Assembly: GCF_019097595.1 (NCBI RefSeq)
Contig: NC_080710.1
Span: 29,336,780-29,400,779, forward strand
DNA length: 64,000 bases
Direction: 5' to 3'
Source: Hemibagrus wyckioides
Lineage: Eukaryota; Chordata; Actinopteri; Siluriformes; Bagridae
The notes beneath the pieces are model-generated. The model was not told the origin of the DNA. It did no database searches and worked only from the letters and a program-made list of their open reading frames with translations. Of this stretch, positions 21,790 through 32,048 are shown piece after piece; within the stretch, counting starts at the first letter, position 1; the number at the start of each line of letters is the position of its first letter. Both the position numbers and the translations under genes were made by a program.

Positions 21790-22690
21790 GGGATTAAAAA
21801 AACTTAAAAAATAGCTAACTTGCTAGCTATAAGCTTTAACAGATTTAATAAAGTATACATGAGCTTGCTATAGTTAGTATAAAGAGCTATTTAGCTTAAC
21901 TGTCTTGCTAACTAGCCACCATGTTATTTAGGTAACTTGCTAGCTGTACGCTTCAATAAATGTTATAAAATACATATAAGCAAGCTATAGCTAGTGTAAT
22001 GAGCTAGTTAACTGTCTTGCTAACTTGCTACCATGTTTTTATAGGTAACTTGCTAGCTGTAACCTTTCATAAACTAAAAATAATTGAACTTGCTAATCAT
22101 CTTGCTATAGCTAGTATAATGAGCTAGTAAGCTGTCTTGCAAACTTAACTTGCTATATGTTTTTTTAGGTAACTTGCTAGCTGTAATGATTAATAAACTA
22201 AAAAAATGTAACTTGCTAAACAGCTAGTGTAATGAGCTAGTTAGATTAACTGTCTTGCTAACTTCCTGCCTGCTGCCATGTTGTTTAGGCAAATTTTAAG
22301 TTGCAAGCTGCAAGCTTTAATGAACTTAAAACATATATAACCTTGCTAAATAGCTAGTGTTTGTGCTAGTTAGCTGTCTCGCTAACATGCTGCAATGTTA
22401 TTTAGGTAACCTGCTAGCTGCAGCTTTAATAAACTTATAAAATATAATCTCGATAAATAGCTAGTGTAATCAACAAGTTAGCTTAGTTGTCTTGCTAACT
22501 GGCTGCCTTGTGTTTTAGGTAACTTGCTAACTGCAAGCTTTAATCTACTCAAAAAAACATATGAACCTGCTAAAAAGCTAGTGTAATGCTCTTGTTGCTG
22601 CAGTGTTATGTAGATAGCTTGCTAGCTGTAAGCTTTAATAAACTTAAAAGAACTTGCAAAATATCTAGCATAATGTGCTAATTATCTTGC
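21790..22690. repeat. GCTAGC-rich satellite, block 1 (eight units)
   Basis: The phrase TAACTTGCTAGCTGTAAGCT or a close variant recurs with TGCTAG at about 21,821, 21,939, 22,051, 22,175, 22,302, 22,412, 22,525 and 22,620. Spacing is 95-127 bases. Each unit also has a GCTAGTGTAATGAGCTAG-like word and TGTCTTGCTAACTTGCTGCC. Spacing varies through small indels. The array is non-coding. Confidence 0.88.
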
Positions 22691-23184
22691 TTGCTGCCAT
22701 GTTAGTCACTGATATCTGGTAACCATGAAAAGACCGAAATATGGTCACTCCCCTGTAGTCCTGATTATCTAGATAGCAGGTATATGTATGTCAGTATTTA
22801 GCTTTATAGCTTCACAGTGTTTCATAAACCATCTCATGACTTGCTAAGAAATCCACACAAGACAGATGCAGTTATAATAATAAAAGCTACTAGTAAGATC
22901 TAATCAAGCAAGATCGTTCTTCGGACTCCGTTTCACTTCAGCTTCGTCCTTCAGGCTACAATGAACCCTTGTTTGGAAGCTTTAAGAGACTTGACGTTAT
23001 TACACGGAGCCAGCTGTGGAATAAGACGTAGCTTAAAGTTCAATTTCCCAAATAATGTCTGCGTAAACTGTTTTCAAACCGAATTACTTTATGAAATTAT
23101 TGAGCTACAGTTGAATGAAAATGTTTGAAATGAGATAAATGAGGACGGCAGATACATTTATTTGACCCAGATTAGATTTCCGTC
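22691..23184. other. No gene seen
   Basis: Unique sequence between the satellite and the transposon cluster. Confidence 0.4.
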
Positions 23185-23292
23185 CCTAATGAGCAAGGCT
23201 GAGACGATGGCAGCGAGAAAAAACATCCTGAGACGACACCAGGAAGACAGAAACCAGACTCTGTCGTCTTCTTCTCTGTATTTGAGATACAG
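23185..23292 (-). repeat. Dispersed repeat 'family A', fragment
   Basis: CCCTAATGAGCAAGGCTGAG followed by an AGAAACCAGACTCTGTCG segment matches the family A core, with substitutions. Confidence 0.65.
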
Positions 23293-23430
23293 AATGCTGC
23301 TTTATTTAGCATCTAATACTTAGATTGAAGTGAATTCATACAGTATATTGCCAAAGGTTTTGGAACACCCCTCCAAATCAATGAATTCAGGTGCTGTTTT
23401 TCAGGGGTTGGGTTCGGCCCCTTAGTTCCA

Positions 23431-23713
23431 GTGAAAGGAACTCTTAATGCTTCAGCATACCAGGACATTTTGGACAATTTCATGCTCCCAACTTTCTGGG
23501 AACAGTTTGGAGATGACCCCTTCCTGTTCCAACATGACTGCACACCAGTGCACAAAGCAAGGTCCATAAAGACATGGATGAGTGAGTTTGGTGTGGAGGA
23601 ACTTGACTGGCCTGCACAGAGTCCTGACCTCAACCTGATAGAACACCTTTGGGATGAATTAGAGCGGAGACTGCGAGCCAGACCTTCTTGTCCAATATCA
23701 GTGTCTGACCTCA
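23431..23713 (+). pseudogene. Tc1 transposase C-terminal fragment
   Basis: The frame reads DILDNFMLPTFWEQF, then FQHDCTPVHKA, the stretch with the second catalytic Asp of DD34E transposases, then WPAQSPDLNLIEHLWDELER, which carries the final catalytic Glu. The N-terminal DNA-binding region and first Asp are absent. The frame is interrupted at 23,715 by the nested hAT MITE, after which degraded code continues from 24,183 with stops. Confidence 0.85.
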
Positions 23714-23714
23714 C

Positions 23715-24174
23715 CAGGGGCGATTCTAGGATTTTCATTTAAGGGTGCCTCAGCCCCCAATGAGAGTATAATAGTAAAAATAAATAAATAAGTAAATAAA
23801 TAAAATAAAATAAAGGTTTGACTAACAGGGTAGGATGGTAAACTTATTGCAGCATTCCACTGTATTGCATAGATGTGTATAATATTTGAGTACTGAACAA
23901 GCCAAATACGAGTCTTCCTGATCACACACACACACACACACACACACTTGTCCTCTGATCCTCGCTCTGCACCGCCCGGTCTGTGGATTGAAGAACGTGC
24001 TGAAAGACAGGGAAGAGCTGAAGTCTGCCCCCGTTTTCATTTGAAATTTAAAGGGGACTGAGGTAATCACGAATTTGTGTACAGTTCATGGAGAATCACA
24101 GAATTTAGGAGGGCTGAGTAGAAATGTTAGGGGGGCTAAAGCCACCCCTAAAAAATGGCCTAGCGACGCCCATG
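23715..24174. mobile_element. 460-bp hAT MITE nested in the Tc1 element
   Basis: The ends are CAGGGGCGATTCTAGGATTT and, on the complement, CATGGGCGTCGCTAGGCCAT, related terminal repeats that extend to GGGTGCCTCAGCCCC and GGGTGGCTTTAGCCCC. The element is flanked by an exact 8-base duplication, GACCTCAC, at 23,707-23,714 and 24,175-24,182, the hallmark target length of hAT transposition. An AC tract lies inside at 23,926-23,947. No transposase is encoded, so it moved in trans. Confidence 0.93.
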
Positions 24175-24567
24175 GACCTCACAAATGCGCTTCAAAAATT
24201 CCCATAAACACACTCCTAAACCTTGTGGAAAACCTTCCCAGAAGAGCTGAACCTGTTATAGCTGCAAAAGGCGGGTCAACTCCTTCATGTGCATCTAAAG
24301 ACAGATTTGTCCCAGTTTTGGCCTGGCTCGCAGTCGACCTTGCTTTGTGCACTGGTGTGCAGTCATGTTGGAACAGGAAGGGGTCATCTTCAAACTGTTC
24401 CCACAAAGTTTGGAGCATAAAATTGTCCAAAATGTCTTGGTATGAAGCTGAAGCATTAAGAGTTCCTTTCACTGGAACTAAGGGGCCGAGCACAACCCCT
24501 GAAAAACAACACCTGAATTCAATGATTTGAAGGGGTGTCCCAAAACTTTTGGCAATATAGTGTACCT

Positions 24568-25239
24568 GTTTTACTGTATATTTATAGAAATGTTACAGGA
24601 TTGTTTTGTCCAGTACAGATACATGAGCATTTGCTCCTGTAGTAGTTGAAAAACCTTTCAAAAACAATTTTATTATCTAACAGGATGTTTACGCCTCAGC
24701 AGCAGCCGCTTATCAAAATAAACACATCGCTTTGGTATGAACAAACTACAGTGACCTATTGCACCCCTGGGGATAGGTCAGGGGGAAAGATCAACGTTCT
24801 GGAGAGCAGTGAAGCAGAAGGAACTCTCACTAATCGTTGGATGCTGCCCTCTTGTGGACATGGATATTAAGTGCATCTGAAAATGCAGTGAAGCTGAAGC
24901 TACATCTTTTCCTTTTTCTTTGTATAAATGCTAGGGTTCTAAGCTGCTGCTTGGAAGTTCAGAGGATGTGATCCTGACTTGGTGTGAGTTCATTATTAGT
25001 TGTCAGAAAGAAATGGATGATGTAATGAATAAATGGAAGAAGTGAGGAAATATGTTTCTTGTTCTCATTTTTTATATAATCAATGACATGTTTATTTAGC
25101 CATACTCAGGGAACAGGTAACATCTGAAACTTAATTCATGACACAGGAACTCATATTTGTCAACAACAGGAAGTCAGACTAAACGTGTGTGCTAGCTAAT
25201 ATAATACGCTATCTTGCTAACTTGCTATCTTGCTTCTTT
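24568..25239. other. No gene seen
   Basis: Mostly unique. Weak GCTAGC satellite words reappear from about 25,190. Confidence 0.4.
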
Positions 25240-25276
25240 TTCTTCTTCTTCTTCTTCTTCTTCTTCTTCTTCTTCT
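25240..25276. repeat. (TTC)n microsatellite
   Basis: About twelve TTC repeats. Confidence 0.95.
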
Positions 25277-25479
25277 GAGAGTTTTGTTTTCCTTCAGTAA
25301 GAAGGCTAATGAAGATATTTGTCATTAATAATTAAAAAAATTAAAATAATCAACTTTTTCACACAGTCCATTTTTTCCTGACCAAAACTACTAATCATCA
25401 CCTCTGAGCTCATGTGGGCAAAAATCTGCTGAATATTTAAAGTAAACAAACAGACAAAAATACTTTCCTAAGAAGCTAG

Positions 25480-25870
25480 ATAAATGTGAATTAGCTGTCT
25501 TGTTAGCTGTAAGCTTTACTGCACTTAAAGAACATGAGCTTGAAATACTGTAATGAGGCAATTAGCTGTCTTGCTACTGTTTTAACAAGCTAACCTGCTA
25601 GCTGTAAGCTTTACTGCATTAAAAAAACATAGTGTAATAAGGCAATTTAGTATCTTGCTAACTTGCTACTGTTTCTATTGTCTAACTCGCTAGCTGTACG
25701 CTTTACTGCAATACCAAAAGTATGAGCTTGCTCTAACTAGTGTAATGAGGTAATTAGCTGTCTTGCTAACTTGATGCTGTTTTAATTAGCTTACTTGCTA
25801 GCTTCAAGTTAAAAAAGCTTGTGTAACGGGGTAATTAGCTGTATTGCTACATTGCTAGCATGTTAGTGTA
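25480..25870. repeat. GCTAGC-rich satellite, block 2
   Basis: The unit TAGCTGTAAGCTTTACTGCA with TAATGAGGCAATTAGCTGTC and TTGCTAACTTGCT recurs near 25,500, 25,597, 25,689 and 25,797, a spacing of about 92-108 bases. It is clearly related to block 1 but has its own shared variants, such as TTTACTGCA in place of TTTAATAAAC. That points to separate homogenisation of the two blocks. Confidence 0.85.
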
Positions 25871-26758
25871 GAATTAATTTGTGTTATAATTCAAATCTCA
25901 GGTTTATTTTAGTGACCTCATTCTAATCCGTTATCGTTTCTATAACAGCAGCTCAGAAAATCGTTTGTTGGACTGTTACACATGACCTGAGGCAAATAAA
26001 CTGTATTGTTGTTTTGTTGTATTTTAGCATTCATTAAAATTATGGAAGGAGAATCCAGTGACAGGAAGTTTTCCATCAAAAAAAAAACAATATTTTTTTG
26101 CTAACCTAGCAAGTTTTTTCTTTTAATCAACTTCAAGACAGAGAAAGAAGAGAGGTTGATGAGGGAATGATTGTTTATAGCTGCTGTAACGTAAGCGAGA
26201 ACAGGGACGAACTTTGCTCCTGGATCGTTAGCATATAGCTATGGTATAAGTGGAATAAAACACTTTAAAATAAAAGTGCTAACTGTTGATTTTCCCCCTA
26301 TAACATCAAAACCCCATGTGTTTTATTCCTGAGATGAAATCCGAGCGCACGTGTCATACATAATGACTTCTGTAGCCGGGCTGAAGTGAGTGATGCACAG
26401 CGCGCTAATCTGCAGCTGTAATGAACTGGTGTGCACTGGTGTATGTGTGAAAGCCCAGTGTATGTGTAGGGATGCTGTAATGTTTTCTTTGTGAGCACCG
26501 CACAGCTCTCATTCACAGAGCAGGCCTTGGGCAAAGCGATGCACCACAGTCAGTTTGCATTTCTAATGTGGCACGTCTGAAATGGCGGGCCGGCGGTAAC
26601 ACTCGACGCTTTGCTTCTTTATTTATTTAGTTTTGTGCTCTGTCTAATCTCCTGTTCCAGAATTAATTACTTAATTAGCATAGTGAATTAACAAATGATT
26701 ATGATGCATGGAAAAGTTCCAGCAACACCCGGTGCAGTTCAGTTGCACATGCTCGAAG
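25871..26758. other. No gene seen
   Basis: Unique. TAAT-rich text near 26,640-26,720 has the look of conserved non-coding DNA, but I cannot test it. Confidence 0.35.
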
Positions 26759-26759
26759 C

Positions 26760-26795
<36 letters not shown>
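26759..26795. repeat. (AC)n microsatellite
   Basis: About seventeen AC repeats. Confidence 0.95.
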
Positions 26796-26798
<3 letters not shown>

Positions 26799-26799
26799 G

Positions 26800-26975
26800 C
26801 ACAAAGGGTGGCTAGAAGGCCCGAAGCCAGGAAATTAGTGCGTCTGTAATAAAATAAACCATTTTAACAAACAGCCTGGCCAAAGTGCAAGTGATATCAT
26901 GCCACTGAGCGTGAGAAGTAATAAAATCCCAGCGCTAATTTATTAGCAAAGTATAATTGCAGCAATGTATTAATT
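26800..26975. promoter_or_regulatory. Candidate conserved non-coding element
   Basis: Unique, non-repetitive text between an AC tract and a CCT tract. It has several homeodomain-type TAAT cores, the near-palindrome CTAATTTATTAG, and TATAATTGCAGCAATGTATT. No frame stays open. The assignment rests on appearance only. Confidence 0.25.
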
Positions 26976-27030
26976 CCTCCTCCTCCTCCTCCTACTACTC
27001 CTCCTTCTTCTTCTTCTGAGAGAGAGAGGA
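26976..27030. repeat. (CCT)n(CTT)n and GA-rich tract
   Basis: Short CCT and CTT repeats are followed by a GAGA run at 27,017-27,040. Confidence 0.8.
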
Positions 27031-27040
27031 AGAGAGAGTA

Positions 27041-27555
27041 ATTTGCATCCAGACCTCAGCTACAGGAAGCAGGACTTGGATCAGTCACAGCACACAGGCC
27101 AAGTTGCAACAGGAATTTCCAAGTAGTGAGCACATTATTATTATTAATAAATAAATCAATCAATCAATAAATAATAATAAAAAAAATAATAATGATGCGC
27201 TTTACTACTAAGAAATTTAGAAAACAATAGCCATTATTATTACTATTATTGTCAGATAAGTAAATACATTTATTTATAAAGCAAACTTAAACCTTAAAGT
27301 GTTGTGAACTTTAAACAAGACAAATTTTTAGTTTCTTCAATATTTATTTTTAAGTTAATTGTTTAAAATTAGTTGTTTAAAATATTTTTTATTAAAACCT
27401 AATATGTATTTTTTATTAATTTTGTAAAAATGTAATTAATTATTATAATATTATTTATATCATTAATTATTGTAACATTATTAATATTAATTAATTAGCT
27501 ATTTTACCTATATGTCGTTCTTTAGCTTTCACAAAACTTGTACAACTCCAGTTCA
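27041..27555. other. AT-rich DNA, no gene
   Basis: TAAT- and ATTA-rich low-complexity text without open frames. Confidence 0.5.
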
Positions 27556-27995
27556 TACTGGCATGAAGTGCTGAATATTGGGTAGGTTCTGCTTGGGCCA
27601 CCAAACTACAGTTGTATATCCAACAAGCTGTGATGCTTCGTGAGTTCAGAATGATAGATCTTTCTCTCATTCACTTTCTCAGTTTGTGCTACAGAAGCTC
27701 TTCTGCGGGCATCGGACCAGACCTTACCTTCTCTCTCCACATGCATCGGTGAACCTCAGGAGCCCATGACCCTGTCACTGGTTCACCAGCTCTTCTTCCT
27801 TGGACCAATCATCTTAGATAATAACCAGTGCATACAGGGAACAAACCACAAGACCTGCTGCTTTGGAGATCCAGTTGTCCAGACATCACAGGTTCTTATA
27901 CTTACCCATTTTTCCTGCTTCCACCACATCATCTTCTAGAACGTTCTGTTCACTTGCTGTCTAATATATCTCACCCTTTGACATGTGCCACTGTA
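27556..27995 (-). mobile_element. Decayed Tc1-like remnant
   Basis: Words such as CTCACTTTCTCAGTTTGTG-like text at 27,670-27,695 and CACTTGCTGTCTAATATATC at 27,951-27,970 match, with many substitutions, the leader and flank of the Tc1 family seen at 6760-7010 and 29,381. The right end, near TTTGACATGTGCCACTG, corresponds to the leader just inside the terminal repeat. The transposase cannot be read. Confidence 0.6.
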
Positions 27996-28609
27996 ATTAA
28001 CACATTATTGCTGATACAAAAATTAATAATAAAAAAAAGAAAGCTATGCAAAATAGAAGCTCTCAGACTTTCAGGCCGCATGGTACAATCGTGACAAGAA
28101 AATAAATCTATAAATAAAGCAGTGAATGCAAAATCACGGTCATGCTCAAGTTTCAGTCCAGACCGTGGAACAGCCAAAAGTGCTGAGAGTGTGTGAGTGT
28201 GTAGCAGTGGTATAAGTAAACAACACAAATCCTGCACTCTAATCTGTATCGTCTAATCTCCGACACACCTTTACTGTTATAATTTTAGATTTAGATTAGA
28301 TATTTTATTGGTTATATAGATGGATGAAGTGCATTTTGTGACTCCAAATTTATAAATAAAATAAAATAAAGAAAAATAAAATAAAATGGAATTCGCTGTA
28401 CAGAACAGTGGAAAAAATAGACAATATAGCACTGTTCATCTCAGTCAGGTTTCCAGAAGCATCTCAGTGTATTAACACAATTAGTGTTGGTTTCTGTGAC
28501 GATGGTTCAGACCTCTAGCTCATTGCTTGGTTTAGATTTGGTCTATTTAACAGTTTGTAGTTACTGTTAAACGAGAATTTTAAGAGGTTTATCGATGCAC
28601 TCTGGTGTC
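27996..28609. other. No gene seen
   Basis: Unique, with a short A-rich (AAAAT)n region near 28,355-28,387. Confidence 0.4.
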
Positions 28610-28960
28610 CCACAAGGGTCTGTTTTAAGTCCTTTATTGATTTTCCATGTGACTATAAACTGTTAAAGAAAGGACATTATTTACATTTACATTATTTACT
28701 GTCCAGTGTCACCCAAATGAGGATGAGGTTCCCTTCTGAGTCTGGTTCCTCTCAAGGTTTGTTCCTCATATCATCTTAGGTTTTCCTCACCACCGTTGCC
28801 TCAGGCTTGCTCATTAGGGATAAGTGTTAGAGATAAATGGTAACTTAACTTTAAACTTGATCATTTTTCTATGTTTGTATTCTTCTGTGAAGCTGTTTTG
28901 AGACAATGTCCACTGTTAAAAGCGCTATACAAATAAAGTGAATTGAATTCATGTGTTTTG
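28610..28960 (+). repeat. Dispersed repeat 'family A', long copy
   Basis: The segment runs from a TTGATTTTCCATGTGACTAT region through GAGGATGAGGTTCCCTTCTG and CAGGCTTGCTCATTAGGGAT to a tail GTTAAAAGCGCTATACAAAT AAA. It is the most complete copy in this orientation and serves as the reference for the other fragments. It is non-coding and very common in teleosts. Confidence 0.8.
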
Positions 28961-29079
28961 TGAAACATAAGAAACTTTCACTCGATTGCAAACAAGCTTA
29001 CTATATACAAATATACTGTTACAGTATTTGAATAAGATCGATATGTAATCCAGCCATACGTGTTCTGTAGTATTTATCC

Positions 29080-29280
29080 TGCACAGGGTTGCAAGGAATC
29101 TGGAGTTTATCCTAAGTTGGGAGACACCCTGGATAGGGGTTAAAATCCATCACAGGGCACAAACACACACAATTTAGAGATGCTGATCAGCCTATAACAC
29201 ATGTCCTGAGAAGGAAACCAGAGGAAACTCTCAAAGCACAAGGAGAACATACACACACACACACAAACACAGAGGTGGGA
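29080..29280 (-). mobile_element. Decayed SINE, reverse orientation
   Basis: On the minus strand this reads like the 5' half of the SINE family at 5111 and 12,567: the complement of GAGAACATACACAC lies where the family has its GTTTGCATGTTCTCC word, and CACCCTGGATAGGGG and ATCCATCACAGGGCA correspond to the tail half. AC runs replaced part of it. Confidence 0.65.
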
Positions 29281-29380
29281 AACAATTAAATAAATATTCC
29301 AATGTGTCTTAGTAGGTTTAGAAACTGCCATTTCTTTTGGAACATAGTGTGTTTTCTGCCTTGGTTTGGTTCATTTAGAT

Positions 29381-29872
29381 GTACACCGATCAGGCAAAAC
29401 ATTCTGACCACTGACAGGTGAAGTGAATAAGACTGATAATCTCCTCATCATGGCACCTGTTAGTGGGTGGGATATATTAGGCAGCAAGTCAATATTTTGT
29501 CCTCAAAATTGATGTGTTAGAAGCAGAAAAATGGAGTGTAAGGATTTGAGACCACTGGATCAGAGCATCTCCAAAACTGCAGCTCTTGTGGGGTGTTCCT
29601 GGTCTGCAGTGGTCAGTATCTATTAAAAGTGGTCCAAGGAAGGAACAGTGGTGAACCGGCGACAGGGTTATGGCTGGCCAAAGCTCATTGATGCACGTGG
29701 GGAGCGAAGGCTGGCCCGTGTGATCTGATCCAACAGACGAGCTACTGTTGCTCAAATTGCTGAGGAAGTTAATGCTGGTTCTGATAGAAAGGGGTCAGTA
29801 TACACAATGCATGATGGGTCGTTTTGGCAGCAAATGAGGGACCAACACAATACTGGTCAGTGTATAGGAACA
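29381..29872 (+). mobile_element. Internally deleted Tc1-like element
   Basis: The left terminal repeat TACACCGATCAGGCAAAACA starts at 29,382. The leader is that of the fragment at 6760-7010. After the transposase N-terminus the text jumps, at about 29,815, to the family's 3' end (TTTTGGCAGCAAATGAGGGA then CCAACACAATACTGG). Everything catalytic is deleted, and the right terminal repeat is itself shortened. Confidence 0.85.
29531..29815 (+). pseudogene. Tc1 transposase DNA-binding fragment with stops
   Basis: From the ATG at 29,531 the frame reads [13 protein letters not shown], the first helix-turn-helix, and KWSKEGTVVNRRQG. It then gives GERRLARVI and RRATVAQIAEEVNAGS, the second helix-turn-helix. 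Two in-frame stops, after VVSIY and after RLARVI, and the later deletion make it inactive. Confidence 0.88.
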
Positions 29873-29899
29873 CATGATCCGCACCTGAATGAGGTGATA

Positions 29900-30081
29900 T
29901 GCCCTAGAGGTTCTGTTTCTACTTTATCATATCCACTTTGTGCCCATGTTTATTCCTCTTCCTTATTTTCCTTCTATACCTTTGCAATAATTGGCTATTT
30001 TTATATCAAGGACAGTCACAAAAAGCATTTCACTGTGTATTGTATTGTGTACGTTGTGTATGTGACAAATACAATTTGAGA
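29900..30081 (+). repeat. Retroposon 3' tail
   Basis: AAGCATTTCACTGTGTATTG followed by TGTATGTGACAAATACAATT is the recurrent 3' end of fish LINE/SINE partners. The SINE at 40,985 ends similarly. The 5' part is not identified. Confidence 0.55.
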
Positions 30082-31325
30082 TTGAATCTGCTCAAGCTGA
30101 TAAATGACTACAGCTAAAAAAGAAAGGCACAATAATTTCACAGAGCTGCTGAGTGTCCATCTTGATGAATGAAAGCAGTGTGAAAGTGTGAGTGTGAAAG
30201 CAAACCGAAAGGAGAAGATGCAGCTGTGTAGCGTGTAATGCACAAGCTTACAGCCTACTGTAAATGTACTAAAGACAAAATATTAGGAACAGTGAGAACA
30301 GTGAGGTTGTGTAGTAAAGAAGCTGCATGCAATGTCGGGTTAGATCTTTGTGTGTGTGTGTGTGTGTGTGTATCTCTGTATATTTGGGATGTAATTCACA
30401 AATATACTGGCTTTCACTTCTACTCTAATGACGTGCAATTAGACTTCAGCAGAATCAATTTGGCCAGATTCAGCAGCTCAGTTCCACCACAATGGATCCC
30501 GAAAAAGACTGACTATGCTGCTTTTGACTCAAGAGTGGCTTTATATTGGTGTATAATACACACATATACGCAAACTCACAGCCGAATACATGAATGAATA
30601 ATTGCTTAACAGTTAACCTGCATTCCTGTCACTCCTGAAGTGTGCACACAGCACTCCAGCAGTTTCAGCACAGAGCCGCATGAGACCTTCATCAGTGCAC
30701 CTCCAGCACGCTCTGCCTCATTAGCGTAATGAGCGGCGGGCGCAGGGTTCAGGTTGCAGCCGCGTGCCTCTGTGAGCCTGATTGGCAGCTCCAGTGCCAG
30801 GGAGACTGTGTGGGATCTCACAGGCATCGTAGCTGCCCCGGAGTCCAGGAGAGCTGAGTAAAACTGGGCAGGAAAAGTCAAATAAAAACGAGTAATGACA
30901 AAAACAAAAACAGCATCATGATGTCTATGTTTATTCTTCGTGATAATATAGGTCCAGAATGTAATAACATATCCAGATACTGCTTCATTCTGATTGCCCA
31001 GAAGTTTTGGATGGATTTTCTGATGCAAAATTGCATTTGTAGAAGTTCTGATTTGTTCAGAAATGACCTCATGATATAATATGATATAATATGTTATGAT
31101 ATAATATTATAACCCTTAGAGTAGCAATATTAGCACTGGTTGCTCAGGGAAACAGCAGAAAGGCAGACAGTTTGAAGGCATTTGATTGGCTAAAATCACA
31201 GCCACTTATGCTGTAGTTCCTACTACTCCTAAATCAGCATGAACTCGACATGATTAATGAAATTAATGGAATGGAATTGCCTGAACTGCATAGGATTGAG
31301 AGACTGCAGAGATTTGAGGTGAGGT
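30082..31325. other. No supported gene; GC-rich island at 30,650-30,850
   Basis: A GT tract lies at 30,351-30,371. The interval 30,650-30,850 is notably GC-rich and contains CTCATTAGCGTAATGAG, an imperfect palindrome with homeodomain-type cores. A minus-strand frame across it contains LLDSGAA but no other retroelement hallmark. It may be regulatory or an old retroelement scrap. Confidence 0.3.
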
Positions 31326-32048
31326 TTAGGGTAAATGAGGATGAGGTTCCCTTCTGAGTCTGGTTCCTCTCAAGGTTTCTTCCTCATATCATCTCAGGGA
31401 GTTTTTCCCTCGCCACGGTTGCTGCAGGCTTGTTCATTAGGGATAGTTACTTTACTTTAAATTTTTTTTGCCTGTCTCTGTCTCCGTCTGTCAGGATAAC
31501 TGTGTCTCTGTCAGTGTCTATGTCTGTCTGTGCCTCTGTTTGTCTCTGTCTGTGCGTCTGTCTCTGTCTGTCTATCTGTGTCTCAGTCTGTGTGTTTGTC
31601 TATGTTTATCTGTAGGTCTGTCTGAGTCTCTATCTGTGTCTATGTCTGTCTGTCTCTGTCTGTCTATCTGTGTCTCGGTCTGTGTGTTTGTCTATATCTA
31701 TCTGTAGGTCTGTCTGAGTCTCTATCTGTGTCTCTGTCTGTCTCTCTCTGTCTGTCTGTCACTGTCTGTGCCTCTGTCTCTGTCTATCTGTGTCTCTGTC
31801 TGTGTCTCCGTCTGTCAGGCTAACTGTGTCTCTGTCTGTGCTTATGTCTGTCTCTGTCTGTCTGTCTGTCTCTGCCTCTGTCTATCTGTTTCTCAGTCTG
31901 TGTGTTTGTCTGTGTCTATCTGTAGGTCTGTATAAGTCTCTATCTGTCTATGTCTGTCTGTCTCTGTCTGTCTGTCTGTGCCTCTCTCTGTGTCTTTGAG
32001 ACAATGTCCATTGTTAAAAGCGCTATACAAATACATTGAATTGAACTG
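31326..32048 (+). repeat. Dispersed repeat 'family A' split by a CTGT array
   Basis: The left half (GAGGATGAGGTTCCCTTCTG to TTCATTAGGGATAGTTAC) and the right half (GAGACAATGTCCATTGTTAA then AAGCGCTATACAAATACATT) are contiguous in the 28.6-kb copy. Here 528 bases of CTGT-rich repeat separate them. Confidence 0.82.
31467..31994. repeat. CTGT-rich minisatellite, block 1
   Basis: Mostly CTGT and CTCTGT words. A higher-order unit containing GTGTCTCGGTCTGTGTGTTT and TATCTGTAGGTCTGTCTGAG recurs at 31,578 and 31,670, with a variant at 31,889. Frames across it are open only because the repeat lacks stops. Confidence 0.9.

Larger units (their letters stand above)
23339..24567 (+). mobile_element. Palindromic Tc1 derivative with long inverted arms
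   Basis: The left end at 23,343 reads TATTGCCAAAGGTTTTGGAA and the right end on the complement reads TATTGCCAAAAGTTTTGGGA. The arms continue as an imperfect inverted repeat for about 225 bases (23,343-23,567 and about 24,332-24,560), including transposase code for YQDILDNFML and FLFQHDCTPVHKARS on both strands. A normal Tc1 copy would have non-coding ends only, so one end has been replaced by an inverted duplicate of the other. The middle carries the transposase C-terminus and a nested hAT MITE. Confidence 0.87.

Noticed and set aside
24075..24530. 151-codon plus-strand frame
   Set aside because: It runs antisense through the inverted Tc1 arm and across the MITE border, so it is fortuitous.
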